Assembly: GCA_021732995.1 (NCBI GenBank)
Contig: JAKFWA010000077.1
Span: forward strand, 1-64,000
Direction: 5' to 3'
DNA length: 64,000 nucleotides
From: Planctomycetaceae bacterium
GTDB taxonomy: Bacteria; Planctomycetota; Planctomycetia; Planctomycetales; Planctomycetaceae
The translations under genes and the position numbers were made by a program. Each line of letters opens with the position of its first letter. Within the stretch, counting starts at the first letter, position 1. Positions 42,106-49,964 of this stretch are shown piece by piece. The notes under the pieces were generated by a model that searched no databases, was not told where the DNA came from, and saw only the letters and a list, made by a program, of their open reading frames with translations.

Positions 42106-42625
42106 AGCATCCGTTGACGCAGGTTGCTGATAGCCTGCAGCGCTTCGACGGCACACTATCGTGAGCTTCAACGCCCGTTGATCGCAGTCGCGACCTGTCA
42201 GCACCTCTGCTGACTCGCCGTGGCCGCGGCAGCGGGCGATGTCGTTATTGGCCGGCGGCAAAATCACGGCGATCTTCGCAGCGTGCGCGTTTGACGACGC
42301 ATCGCGAACGCTTTCCCGCTGCCCAGGTGGTGCCGCGCGACTCAATGTGGGCGGCGCGGGCTGGAGTCGTTCCTCAGGCGACCTGCTAAGTAATTCCACA
42401 GATGTCAACTCACGCGTTGAGCACTTGATGGGTCAAAAACTAACCGCGCCCACACACTGCGAGCCCCAACCTCATCCACTCCAGTTGGTCGATCCGCAGA
42501 AATGGACGCTCATCGCATACTTCGGCTGCCCGCACTGATCCCCCGCGAATGCACCCGTGAGTCCTCTCGAACGGAACTCGACCATCGTCGCAAATTGTTA
42601 TGCAGTAAAGATCTTTGATATCGCA

Positions 42626-42663
42626 ATTGAGGAATGTGAATGCGTGGGGAGGCATTCCTCAAT
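42626..42663. promoter_or_regulatory. Perfect dyad about 100 bases upstream of a sigma-54-type promoter
   Basis: Two 11-bp arms (ATTGAGGAATG and its reverse complement) are separated by 16 bases. The centre is roughly 100 bases before the predicted start of transcription, the position expected for an enhancer-binding protein. No activator gene of this class is in the window, and no matching dyad was found before the first promoter. Confidence 0.4.
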
Positions 42664-42718
42664 GATAGCTTACCAGCGGTGTTTGTGACCGCTTCGACGT
42701 GGAATTCGGCACGGTCGC

Positions 42719-42733
42719 GGCATCCAGTTTGCA
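42719..42733 (+). promoter_or_regulatory. Putative sigma-54 (RpoN) -24/-12 promoter, second copy
   Basis: The same 15 bases as at 41006-41020, again with exact GG-N10-GC spacing. Transcription would begin near 42744 and give a leader of about 140 bases before the DUF1328 gene. Confidence 0.6.
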
Positions 42734-42884
42734 TAACCCACTTCGACACACTCACTCGCCGATTCGCATCAATTGCCTCGAGCGATGAGTATCAGGTTGC
42801 GAACTACCGCAAATACGCCGCATAAAAGTCTCGCGCGACAGAGTGGTCCGCGGATCGCGGCTGGAAAACGACAAGGAGAACACC

Positions 42885-43052
42885 ATGTTATCTTGGGCGC
42901 TGACATTTCTGATTATTGCACTTGTGGCCGCTGTTCTGGGGTTTGGTGGCATCGCCGGACAGGCGACTTGGGTAGCTCACGTATTGTTCGTGGTCTTCCT
43001 GGTGCTCTTCCTTGTGTCGGCTATTACTGGCCGTCGCATGCCTCCGGCATGA
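42885..43052 (+). CDS. DUF1328 / YtjA family small membrane protein
   Basis: 55 residues from ATG 42885, preceded by AAGGAGAA. Two membrane segments (about 3-23 and 27-47) with the family's typical start [20 protein letters not shown] and a small GGIAG turn. Members occur in many bacteria as stress-induced inner-membrane proteins of unknown function. The frame also reads from 42843, but those extra residues are not like the family. Confidence 0.85.
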   Translation: MLSWALTFLIIALVAAVLGFGGIAGQATWVAHVLFVVFLVLFLVSAITGRRMPPA

Positions 43053-43282
43053 CGTACCGGAAGTGTTCAAACCGTGTAATGCTCCGCCAATTAACCGCAT
43101 TCATTCTGAGTGCCCTTTGGCGGAATGGCTTGAACAGCAACCTCGCCGCACTAAAGCCCGAGTTGCCAGTTGATGCAATCTCGGAAGTATGCATCGTTGA
43201 GCAATCATGGCGATTGCCGTTCACCGCGTTCTACCGCAGTGAATTGTAAGCTCGATAAACACCGTTTACGGAGTATCTGAAA

Positions 43283-43546
43283 ATGAATTGGGATCAAGTT
43301 AAAGGTGAGTGGAAGCAAGTCCGTGGCAGCATCAAGGAGAAGTGGGGCAAGCTAACTGACAATGATCTGACCGTCATTGACGGCAAGAAGGATCAGTTGG
43401 TTGGCGCCTTGCAGAAACGCTACGGCTACGAAAAGGAACAGGCCGAACGAGCCCTCGACGATTTCGTGTGCCACATGGACCCGGGAGGTTCCTGTAGCCC
43501 ATCCAAGTCGGAGGACTGTTCCACAAGCTCCGGCCAGTGCCATTAA
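43283..43546 (+). CDS. CsbD family stress protein
   Basis: 87 residues. The first 60 match the CsbD pattern MNWDQVKGEWKQVRGSIKEK, then GKLTDNDL, with a YGYEKEQAERALDDF helix. CsbD proteins are small, hydrophilic, and induced in general stress; their molecular role is unclear. The last 25 residues add four Cys (CHMDPGGSC, DCSTSSGQC), an unusual tail for this family, which could bind metal or form disulfides. A 230-bp region with no gene precedes it. Confidence 0.88.
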   Translation: MNWDQVKGEWKQVRGSIKEKWGKLTDNDLTVIDGKKDQLVGALQKRYGYEKEQAERALDDFVCHMDPGGSCSPSKSEDCSTSSGQCH

Positions 43547-43562
43547 GCCTTTCGCGACCAGG

Positions 43563-43617
43563 TTCGTAGTTCCCAGCCGGCTGGCCCTGCTGGCCGGCGC
43601 GGGCATGGGACTACGAA
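43563..43617. repeat. Composite inverted repeat between CsbD and ferritin-like genes
   Basis: Outer arms 43563-43575 and 43606-43617 pair over 12 bases with one bulge, and the GC-rich middle pairs again. No T-tract follows. It could be a terminator of the upstream gene, a processing site or an intergenic repeat. Confidence 0.55.
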
Positions 43618-43656
43618 GTCTCACTTCCGCGCTCAGATACCTTCAGGGAGAGTAAC

Positions 43657-44163
43657 ATGATTCAAGCAACACGGATTGCACAGCCTGCACCGGATGTTTC
43701 CCGCGAAGACTTGATCGGTCTTCTGAGCGAGGATCTGGCTGGCGAGTATCAAGCAATTATTTCGTATGTCATCTATTCGCAGGTCCTGAAGGGCGCGCAG
43801 TTCATGAGTATTGCGGAGGAGCTGAAGCAGCACGCATCCGAAGAACTCGCGCATGCCATCACGATTGCCGGACAGATTGACTACCTCGGCGGTATGCCAG
43901 TCGCTGTACCCAAGCCCGTAAAGACATCGAAGAAGGCCGAGGACATGCTGCGTTTCGACCTGGATAATGAGAATGAAACCATCGCTCGTTACCGGGAACG
44001 TATCCAGCAATGTGAAGCGCTCGGCGAGTACGCATTGGCTGAGCAGATCCGAGACATCCTCGTGCAGGAGCAGCATCACCAGATTTCTCTGGCTACCGCG
44101 CTGGGTATCGAGGTGCCGAATGTCTCTGAACTGAACCTGTCGTCCGGCACAAAACAGCGCTAA
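43657..44163 (+). CDS. Ferritin-like / bacterioferritin-type protein
   Basis: 168 residues in a four-helix arrangement. Candidate di-iron ligands are E30 (LAGEYQAIISY), E62/E63 and H66 (SEELAHA), E107 region (ENETIARYRERI) and E138/H141 (QEQHH), the pattern of bacterioferritin and Dps-related ferritin-like proteins. It should oxidise or store iron and so protect from peroxide. A good AGGGAGAG ribosome binding site precedes the ATG. Its place in a run of stress genes fits oxidative-stress defence. Confidence 0.88.
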   Translation: MIQATRIAQPAPDVSREDLIGLLSEDLAGEYQAIISYVIYSQVLKGAQFMSIAEELKQHASEELAHAITIAGQIDYLGGMPVAVPKPVKTSKKAEDMLRFDLDNENETIARYRERIQQCEALGEYALAEQIRDILVQEQHHQISLATALGIEVPNVSELNLSSGTKQR

Positions 44164-44239
44164 GCCTCAGCCGACGCGGTCAAGTTTGGCCGCCTTGCCT
44201 CGCTTCAGTGCCTCGAACAAATCAGCAGGGGGAATCGTG

Positions 44240-44419
44240 ATGAGAATCTTCTCCGGGATTGAGTGGACAGCACCAGCAATCATCTGCCTCGCCACGGTTT
44301 TCACTGGCTTGAGCGGATGCAACGACAGCGCATCGTCGAAGCACGAAACGAAGATTACGACGCCCGGTGGGACGGTCACAATTACCACCGAAAAACAAAC
44401 TGAAGAGAAACAGCCGTGA
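44240..44419 (+). CDS. Very small lipoprotein
   Basis: 59 residues from ATG 44240, preceded by AGGGGGAA. The signal sequence ends in a lipobox (FTGLSGC), leaving a mature part of about 30 residues that is hydrophilic, with a KITTPGGTVTITTEKQ beta-like segment. Function unknown. Its size and position match the other envelope-stress genes around it. Confidence 0.65.
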   Translation: MRIFSGIEWTAPAIICLATVFTGLSGCNDSASSKHETKITTPGGTVTITTEKQTEEKQP

Positions 44420-44494
44420 CATGCGATCCGGCCCGTCCGGCACAAGCCGGGCGGGCTTGGAGCTAAGGATATAATTTCACACAAGGAAACTCAA

Positions 44495-44908
44495 ATGTCG
44501 AATAGAACCGTTGCATCGCAGCAAAATAAGGATGAGTGGGAAATTGCAGCCGATAACGCTCGCGAGGCGGCGTCATCTGCTGGCGAAATGGTGAACCATG
44601 CCGGAGCCGCTGTGGGCGCCATGGCGAGTCAGGCCGCAAACGACATGGGCAAGCGAGTCGACGATCTCACCGCCAGCGCTGGCGCGGGGATTCAGACTTT
44701 GGGCGAGCGACTTCGCAAGGTGGCTCCCAAGGGTGGAGTCTCCCAGGCCGTGGGCCGGACCGTGAAAGACAGCGGCGAGTACATCGAGAACGCGAAGCTC
44801 AGCGGGATGTCTTCGGACCTTGCGGAGTTAATTCGTCAGAACCCCATCCCATCGGTCCTGATTGCGCTGGGACTTGGCTGGTTTGTTGGTCGCAAGCTCG
44901 GAAACTAA
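44495..44908 (+). CDS. YqjD/ElaB-like (DUF883-type) membrane-anchored helical protein
   Basis: 137 residues: a long Ala-rich amphipathic helical region (about 10-110), then a C-terminal membrane segment (IPSVLIALGLGWFVGRKL). This layout is that of YqjD/ElaB proteins, which in E. coli sit in the inner membrane and bind ribosomes in stationary phase. Identity is by architecture more than by residue matches. It begins a tight block with the next two genes (3-base gap, then a 4-base overlap). Confidence 0.75.
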   Translation: MSNRTVASQQNKDEWEIAADNAREAASSAGEMVNHAGAAVGAMASQAANDMGKRVDDLTASAGAGIQTLGERLRKVAPKGGVSQAVGRTVKDSGEYIENAKLSGMSSDLAELIRQNPIPSVLIALGLGWFVGRKLGN

Positions 44909-44911
44909 TCC

Positions 44912-45313
44912 ATGTCTACCGGCCTCGATTCTCCCCCCGAGCAAAGTACCGCGTCGTTGTTGACTGGAATACTCGGCGACTTGCAGCAGCTTGTTGAACA
45001 GCAACTGCGACTCGCGCGTCGGGAGATTCTGGATGATCTGCGAGAGCGCGGAATTGCAGTCTCACTTTTGGCCGTCGGCGTCAGTGTAATTTTTCTCGAC
45101 GCGATCGTGGGATGCTTGACGTTTGCTCATTTGTTGCATTGGATCGCCTCACCCGCAACGACCGACCCAGCGTCACTGCCGTTGTGGGGTTGTTACGGCG
45201 TCACCTCGATTGTTCTGACTCTGCTGGGCTGCGTATTAATCCAAAGCGGCAAGAATAAACTTGCCACGCATACCGTTCTGCAGAAGAAAATCATTGATAT
45301 TCAACAGGAGTGA
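44912..45313 (+). CDS. Holin-like / YqjE-type two-segment membrane protein
   Basis: 133 residues. An amphipathic N-terminal helix with many Arg (about 20-50) precedes two membrane segments (about 50-72 and 88-112). This fits the Phage_holin_3_6/DUF1469 (YqjE-like) families that accompany YqjD-like genes. No lytic gene is nearby, so a true holin role is unlikely. The stop overlaps the start of the next gene. Confidence 0.75.
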   Translation: MSTGLDSPPEQSTASLLTGILGDLQQLVEQQLRLARREILDDLRERGIAVSLLAVGVSVIFLDAIVGCLTFAHLLHWIASPATTDPASLPLWGCYGVTSIVLTLLGCVLIQSGKNKLATHTVLQKKIIDIQQE

Positions 45314-45918
45314 GTTCGATGGACGAGACTCCCGAGATGATCCGTCAGCAGATGGAAGACACGAAGTGCCAACTTACCGAGAAATTGGAGACGTTGGAAC
45401 TTCAGGTCTCTGAGACTGTGCAGGCTACTGGAGATGTCGTGAATGCAACAGTAGAAGCTGTGCAAGGCACGGTGGAAAGTATGACGGGCGCCGTAGAGAC
45501 CGCCGTGCACTCGGTTGGTGAAGCGTTTGATCTGCACAAGCACATGGATCGCCATCCGTGGCTTGTGCTTGGGGGGGCGGCATTCCTGGGCTATGTCATG
45601 GCCGACGGCCTGTCTGGCTCCAAGAAACGGCCGGTCGCACCCACAGTTATGCCCTTGCCGGTCGCAGCGTTTTCCGCCGCGGATTCTTCCGAGGCCGCTG
45701 CTGCTCTGAACGCCGCTTATGAAGCCAACAAGGAAAGCACCGCGGTTAATCAGCTTAAGGGTATTGCCATTGGCGCGCTCATAGGGATCCTGCAAGGCGT
45801 CGCCACGCGAGCGGTACCGCAGGTGCTGGACTATATCGGGCAGCGTCACGTGCCACCCCGCCCGCAATCCGCGGAATTAACTGAGGAAAACATGCTGGCC
45901 GATGCCGCGTACGATTGA
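45310..45918 (+). CDS. DUF3618-like membrane-associated stress protein
   Basis: 202 residues. The N-terminus (ETPEMIRQQMEDTKCQLTEK) fits the DUF3618 pattern of an amphipathic helix starting just after the start codon. A central hydrophobic stretch (HPWLVLGGAAFLGYVMADGL) may be a membrane anchor, and a second glycine-rich one lies near 150-175. The GTG at 45310 overlaps the previous stop; ATG 45319 is an alternative. It completes the usual YqjD-YqjE-DUF3618 trio. Confidence 0.75.
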   Translation: MSSMDETPEMIRQQMEDTKCQLTEKLETLELQVSETVQATGDVVNATVEAVQGTVESMTGAVETAVHSVGEAFDLHKHMDRHPWLVLGGAAFLGYVMADGLSGSKKRPVAPTVMPLPVAAFSAADSSEAAAALNAAYEANKESTAVNQLKGIAIGALIGILQGVATRAVPQVLDYIGQRHVPPRPQSAELTEENMLADAAYD

Positions 45919-45964
45919 TTCGTCGAGAGGCTGTCCGGTCGGCGTCCATAGTGGAGAGATCATC

Positions 45965-46348
45965 ATGAACGACACGGTGAGCAGCACTACCGCAGCACCC
46001 CCAGACAAAGTGCCGTACGGCAAAGTCGTCGGCATCGTCAGAGATCGAGATCAACTCAATGCCATCTTCAGAGCCTTAACCACCTTGGGCGCGCGAGAAA
46101 CTGAGGTGATGGGAGGCTCGGTTGGGGTCTCGATGCTCGACAAGGAGGAAGACGACGTTGCCAGGTGCTTCCTGGGTGATACCGAAAAGGACATGGTGCA
46201 CCGCTACCTGAATGCCGCTCGGGAAGGCCTGTTGGTTTTCACTGTGGCCGTTGAACCGCGTGAGGCTGATTTGGTCGCCAGGACCGCCAAGTCTCTGGGA
46301 GCCTTGGATGTCGCCTACTTTGGCACGTGGGCAATCACCAGCTACTGA
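45965..46348 (+). CDS. General-stress-type protein, YflT/GSP17M-like
   Basis: 127 residues from ATG 45965; a longer frame from 45902 overlaps the previous gene. The fold pattern is alternating beta and alpha (VVGIVRDRDQLNAIFRALTT, then a second half with similar strand-helix order), which recalls the YflT/GSP17M and related stress domains. No signal peptide or membrane segment. The function is not known; its place in the island is the main argument for a stress role. Confidence 0.6.
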   Translation: MNDTVSSTTAAPPDKVPYGKVVGIVRDRDQLNAIFRALTTLGARETEVMGGSVGVSMLDKEEDDVARCFLGDTEKDMVHRYLNAAREGLLVFTVAVEPREADLVARTAKSLGALDVAYFGTWAITSY

Positions 46349-46444
46349 GCGTGTCAGAACTTCGTCCGGCGGTCGCAAGTTGCAGACAGTGAAATTCACT
46401 GTGTCAGCGACGCGGCATTTGTATCTCTGAGTGGGGAGCCTTTC

Positions 46445-46732
46445 ATGACAATAACCGGCTTTATTGTGCTGCTTCTGGTCGCCGGAGTCTGCGGGAGCAT
46501 CGCGCAGGGAGTCGCGGGTTATTCACATGGCGGTTGTCTGGTCTCGATCGCGCTCGGCTTCATTGGTGCGATCATCGGAAACTGGATCGCGGCCGCGCTG
46601 GGGCTGAGCGAGATCCTGGCAATTCAATTGGACGGCCAGACGTTCCCAATTGTCTGGTCAATTATTGGGGCGGTACTGTTTGTGGCAGTTCTTAATCTTC
46701 TGCGACCTCGTCGCCAGCGGACAACTGACTGA
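46445..46732 (+). CDS. GlsB/YeaQ/YmgE family small membrane protein
   Basis: 95 residues with three membrane segments (about 2-20, 28-50, 65-85). The Gly-rich first two segments (GVCGSIAQGVAG, FIGAIIGNWIA) are typical of the transglycosylase-associated/GlsB family, small stress-inducible membrane proteins. A GGGGAG ribosome binding site precedes the ATG. No enzymatic residues are present, so the name reflects an old association only. Confidence 0.82.
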   Translation: MTITGFIVLLLVAGVCGSIAQGVAGYSHGGCLVSIALGFIGAIIGNWIAAALGLSEILAIQLDGQTFPIVWSIIGAVLFVAVLNLLRPRRQRTTD

Positions 46733-46775
46733 ATATACGGTGTGGGTACACCGACTCTGCGAAGGATGAATTGAA

Positions 46776-46931
46776 ATGCTCGGAACATTATTCGTTATAT
46801 TACTGGCATTGTGGCTGGTGGGTGTGGTGACGTCGTACACTCTGGGCGGGTTTATCCACCTGCTGCTCATTGTGGCGGTCGCCGTCATGCTGATGCGCGT
46901 GATTGAGGGACGCCCGCCGGTGTCTCCGTAG
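46776..46931 (+). CDS. Lmo0937 family tiny membrane protein
   Basis: 51 residues with two membrane segments (about 2-18 and 26-40) around a conserved turn (TSYTLGGFIHLLL). The whole sequence matches the Lmo0937/DUF5670 pattern of very small stress-associated membrane proteins. It follows the previous gene by 43 bases and closes the stress island. Confidence 0.82.
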   Translation: MLGTLFVILLALWLVGVVTSYTLGGFIHLLLIVAVAVMLMRVIEGRPPVSP

Positions 46932-46982
46932 TGCGGTGCGAATTGCAGGATCAACTTGTCAAATTATTCGCCATCAGATGAC

Positions 46983-47020
46983 GAGCAGCTTCCGTGTGTC
47001 GGAGGCTGCTCGCGTCTGTT
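46983..47020 (+). terminator. Possible terminator at the end of the stress island
   Basis: Arms 46983-46994 and 47000-47011 pair over 12 bases with one G-T wobble and a 5-base loop; a short T-containing run follows. It lies 52 bases after the last island gene and before the alpha/beta hydrolase. Confidence 0.55.
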
Positions 47021-47050
47021 TACGATAGTGGTATGTGAAGGAGTCGTGTC

Positions 47051-47872
47051 ATGAGCACAATCAGTACGCAGGACGGTACGCAGATTTTCTACAAGGATTG
47101 GGGCAAGGGCGATCCGGTTGTGTTCAGCCATGGATGGCCTCTCACCGCGGATGCCTGGGAAAGCCAGATGGTGTTCCTGGCATCTCATGGATATCGATGC
47201 ATTGCTCATGATCGCCGGGGACACGGTCGATCCAGTCAGCCGTGGAGTGGCAACGACATGGATACTTATGCTGATGATCTGGCAGGGCTGCTCGCGTCAT
47301 TGGATCTGAAGCGGGCGACGCTGGTGGGGCACTCGACCGGCGGGGGTGAAGTCGCACGTTATATTGGGCGGCATGGTACGCAGCGCGTGTGCAAGGCGGT
47401 GCTGGTGGGCTCGGTCACCCCCATCATGCTCAAAACTGGCGACAATCCGGATGGTTTGCCGATGGACGTCTTCGACAAGATTCGCGCCGGCGTCACGGCG
47501 GACCGGTCACAGTTCTTCAAGGATCTGACAACGACATTCTTTGGTGCTAACAGAAATGGCTCGAAAGTCTCGCAGGGCATGCGCGATTCGTTCTGGCTCC
47601 AGGGAATGGCCGGCAGTCTGAAAAGCGAATTGGACTGTATCAAGGCATTCTCGGAAACCGACTTCACCGCTGATCTGAAGCGGTTCGACGTGCCGACGCT
47701 CATCATTCATGGCGACGACGATCAGATCGTCCCGATCAAGACGACAGCGATGCGTTCTGAGAAGCTGATAAAGGGCGCTAAGTTGAAAACGTACCAAGGC
47801 GGCGATCATGGCCTCGCTGATACGCACAAGGAGCGGCTCAATCAGGACCTGTTGGAGTTTCTGAAGTCCTGA
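47051..47872 (+). CDS. Alpha/beta hydrolase (non-haem chloroperoxidase / esterase type)
   Basis: 273 residues, typical length for the family. The nucleophile is S95 in GHSTGGGE, the acid is in [10 protein letters not shown] (about 224-229), and the His is in GGDHGLAD near the C-terminus. The oxyanion region is [11 protein letters not shown]. Members are cofactor-free esterases with perhydrolase or haloperoxidase activity in vitro. The natural substrate is unknown. An AAGGAG site precedes the ATG. It is convergent with fumC, 20 bases away. Confidence 0.9.
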   Translation: MSTISTQDGTQIFYKDWGKGDPVVFSHGWPLTADAWESQMVFLASHGYRCIAHDRRGHGRSSQPWSGNDMDTYADDLAGLLASLDLKRATLVGHSTGGGEVARYIGRHGTQRVCKAVLVGSVTPIMLKTGDNPDGLPMDVFDKIRAGVTADRSQFFKDLTTTFFGANRNGSKVSQGMRDSFWLQGMAGSLKSELDCIKAFSETDFTADLKRFDVPTLIIHGDDDQIVPIKTTAMRSEKLIKGAKLKTYQGGDHGLADTHKERLNQDLLEFLKS

Positions 47873-47892
47873 CCGACGTGTGCCTGTGAGTG

Positions 47893-49317
47893 TCAGGCAT
47901 GTGGTTCGGTCATGCGAAATGGATCCAGTGCCTCCTTGAGTTGCGCCTCAGGCAGCACGTTTTGTTCGATGCACAGCTCTCGAATTGTTTTTCCGGTGTG
48001 AAACGCTTCCTTCGCCAGAGCTGCGGCTTTCTCGTAACCGATGAGCGGGTTCAGGCTGGTTACCATGGAGAGGCTTCGTTCCACCGAGCTTTCGCAAGCC
48101 GTGATATTCGGCTCGATGTCGGCCGCACAGAAATCGATAAACGCAGTGGTCGCGTTCGTGAGCAGGTCGATGCTTTCCAGGGTCGTCTGCCCCATGACTG
48201 GCATCATGATATTGAGTTGAAACTGCCCCCCCGTAGCTCCGCTGAAGGCGATGCACTGATCATTTCCCAGTACCCGAGCTGCGACTTGCATTAAGCTTTC
48301 GCACATCACCGGGTTGACTTTGCCCGGCATGATCGAACTGCCGGGTTGCCGATCAGGTAACTGGATTTCATAGAACCCGCACCGAGGTCCGCTTCCCAAC
48401 CAGCGGATACTGTTAGCGACGTTAAACAGCGTTACTGCAATAGTCCGCAATTGGCTATGGCATTCGACTAAGCCGTCCCGCTGTGCATTCGCTTCAAAGT
48501 GGTTAATGGCTTCGCGGAATGGAATATCGGTTTCTGCCGCGAGTACTTCGCAAACTCGGCGGGCGAAATCAGGATGGGTATTAATTCCAGTCCCAACCGC
48601 AGTGCCACCGACTGCTAGCTCCAGGATTGGTTGAATCGCGTTCTCAGCTCGTGCCACTGACAATTCCAATTGGCGGGCGAATCCGCTGAATTCCTGGCCG
48701 AGCCGAATGGGTGTCGCATCCGCCAGATGAGTGCGACCGATCTTCACGATCTTGTCCCAGGCCGCGGCCTTATCGCTTAGCACTTTCTGGAATCTTTGCA
48801 GTGCCGGAATGAGCCGCTTCCGGATTTCCATACCGGCAGCGACGTGAATTGCTGTTGGAAAGATGTCGTTGGTGCTCTGGCCCATGTTGACGTGGTCGTT
48901 GGGATGAACCGGCTTCGCCCCTTCGAAGCGACTCCCGCCCAGCAATTCGATCGCGCGGTTCGAGATCACCTCGTTCGCGTTCATGTTGCTGGATGTTCCG
49001 GAGCCCGTCTGAAAGACGTCGATCGGAAACTCATCGTCGAATCGGCCTGCGGCGACTTCCCGAGCAGCCTGCAGCATGGCCGACACGTGTTCGTCGTTCA
49101 GTCGACTCTTTCCTGTCTGGGTGAGCTTGCCTAAGTCGCGATTGGCTACTCCGGCCGCGTACTTCACCAGTCCCAAGGCGTGAATCAGTTCTCTTGGCAG
49201 CGTCCAACCTGAGATTGGGAAGTTCTGTACGGCCCGCTGCGTCTGCGCACCGTAGTACGCGTTGGCCGGAACCTGCACATCTCCCATGGAATCGTGTTCG
49301 ATGCGGTATTCGCTCAT
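47893..49317 (-). CDS. fumC: Fumarate hydratase class II
   Basis: 474 residues from ATG 49317, preceded by an AGGAG site; a longer frame to 49464 adds residues unlike the family. It is an iron-independent homotetrameric enzyme that interconverts fumarate and malate in the TCA cycle. The superfamily signature GSSIMPGKVNP is present, as are the other two catalytic regions (TGSGTSSNMN, THLADATPIRLGQEF). It stands alone; class II fumarases are often stress-linked since they lack the Fe-S cluster. Confidence 0.94.
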   Translation of the reverse strand: MSEYRIEHDSMGDVQVPANAYYGAQTQRAVQNFPISGWTLPRELIHALGLVKYAAGVANRDLGKLTQTGKSRLNDEHVSAMLQAAREVAAGRFDDEFPIDVFQTGSGTSSNMNANEVISNRAIELLGGSRFEGAKPVHPNDHVNMGQSTNDIFPTAIHVAAGMEIRKRLIPALQRFQKVLSDKAAAWDKIVKIGRTHLADATPIRLGQEFSGFARQLELSVARAENAIQPILELAVGGTAVGTGINTHPDFARRVCEVLAAETDIPFREAINHFEANAQRDGLVECHSQLRTIAVTLFNVANSIRWLGSGPRCGFYEIQLPDRQPGSSIMPGKVNPVMCESLMQVAARVLGNDQCIAFSGATGGQFQLNIMMPVMGQTTLESIDLLTNATTAFIDFCAADIEPNITACESSVERSLSMVTSLNPLIGYEKAAALAKEAFHTGKTIRELCIEQNVLPEAQLKEALDPFRMTEPHA

Positions 49318-49462
49318 GGGGGTCTCCTCTATGGCTGCTGCGCTGGTCCCGCGCCGTTCCGATTCTCTGCAAGTAGATACGTCCTGATTGACCGCAGTTC
49401 TGAACCCGGTGAGGATGGCAGCGTTGATCTGCTCCGTTCTCTGTTCGTCCGTCTGGTCTGGC

Positions 49463-49825
49463 ATGTTTGAAAAGAAGCATGAGCCGTTGCTGGATCGAAC
49501 GGCGTTCGCTCTGCGGCTGGGACGCAGTTGTGGCGTAACGCTCTTAATTGTCGCTACGTCGCTAGCCGTCGGCAGTCTCGGATACCGCTACTTCGGGCAA
49601 TTGGACTGGATCGATGCGTTGCTGAATGCGGCGATGATTCTTACCGGGATGGGGCCAGTCAATGCGATGACGTCGATCGAAGGCAAGCTCTTCGCCACGT
49701 TCTATGCGCTCTACAGCGGCGTGGCCTTCCTCTCGATGATGGCGGTGATTCTCGCTCCTCTGATTCACCGGTTGCTGCACAAGTTCCACTTGGATGCTCA
49801 AGACGACGCCTCGGACGCACAATGA
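49463..49825 (+). CDS. Small potassium-channel-like membrane protein with altered filter
   Basis: 120 residues from ATG 49463. Two membrane segments (about 22-40 and 74-98) flank a pore-helix-like region (WIDALLNAAMILTG), the layout of a two-segment K+ channel subunit. Where channels have TVGYG it has TGMGP (61-65). The sequence up to the second segment otherwise aligns with the channel pattern. It could be a channel-derived protein with other selectivity or no conduction. It diverges from fumC across 145 bases. Confidence 0.6.
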   Translation: MFEKKHEPLLDRTAFALRLGRSCGVTLLIVATSLAVGSLGYRYFGQLDWIDALLNAAMILTGMGPVNAMTSIEGKLFATFYALYSGVAFLSMMAVILAPLIHRLLHKFHLDAQDDASDAQ

Positions 49826-49964
49826 ACTGGATCCGCGGGCGACGTTTGCACTCTGCCGACGGCCACAAACTTTAGGACGCGCGGCTGTTGTGGCTTCATA
49901 GACCTGCCTCAGATCTTTAGATTCAGGGCGGAATCATTCTCTCCCTCGGTTGGAGTTAACGAGC

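Larger units (their letters stand above)
42106..42884. other. 779-bp gap without an accepted gene
   Basis: Several short frames run through it but none has a recognisable product or good start. Towards its 3' end lie an 11-bp perfect dyad (42626-42636 with 42653-42663) and the second sigma-54-type promoter (42719-42733). The first 450 bp show nothing I can interpret. Confidence 0.45.

Noticed and set aside
42239..42538. Open frame of 99 codons in the gap of the stress island
   Set aside because: No ribosome binding site, no family pattern, odd composition; likely chance.
44912..45313. Phage lysis gene (holin)
   Set aside because: Only the two-segment layout is shared; there is no endolysin or other phage gene nearby, and its tight pairing with YqjD-like and DUF3618-like genes points to the YqjE type.
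46375..46400. Sigma-54-like GG...TTGC upstream of the GlsB-like gene
   Set aside because: The GG-GC spacing is 9 or 12 rather than 10, so it does not meet the sigma-54 rule.
46933..46953. Sigma-54-like sequence upstream of the alpha/beta hydrolase
   Set aside because: Spacing between GG and GC is 8, not 10.
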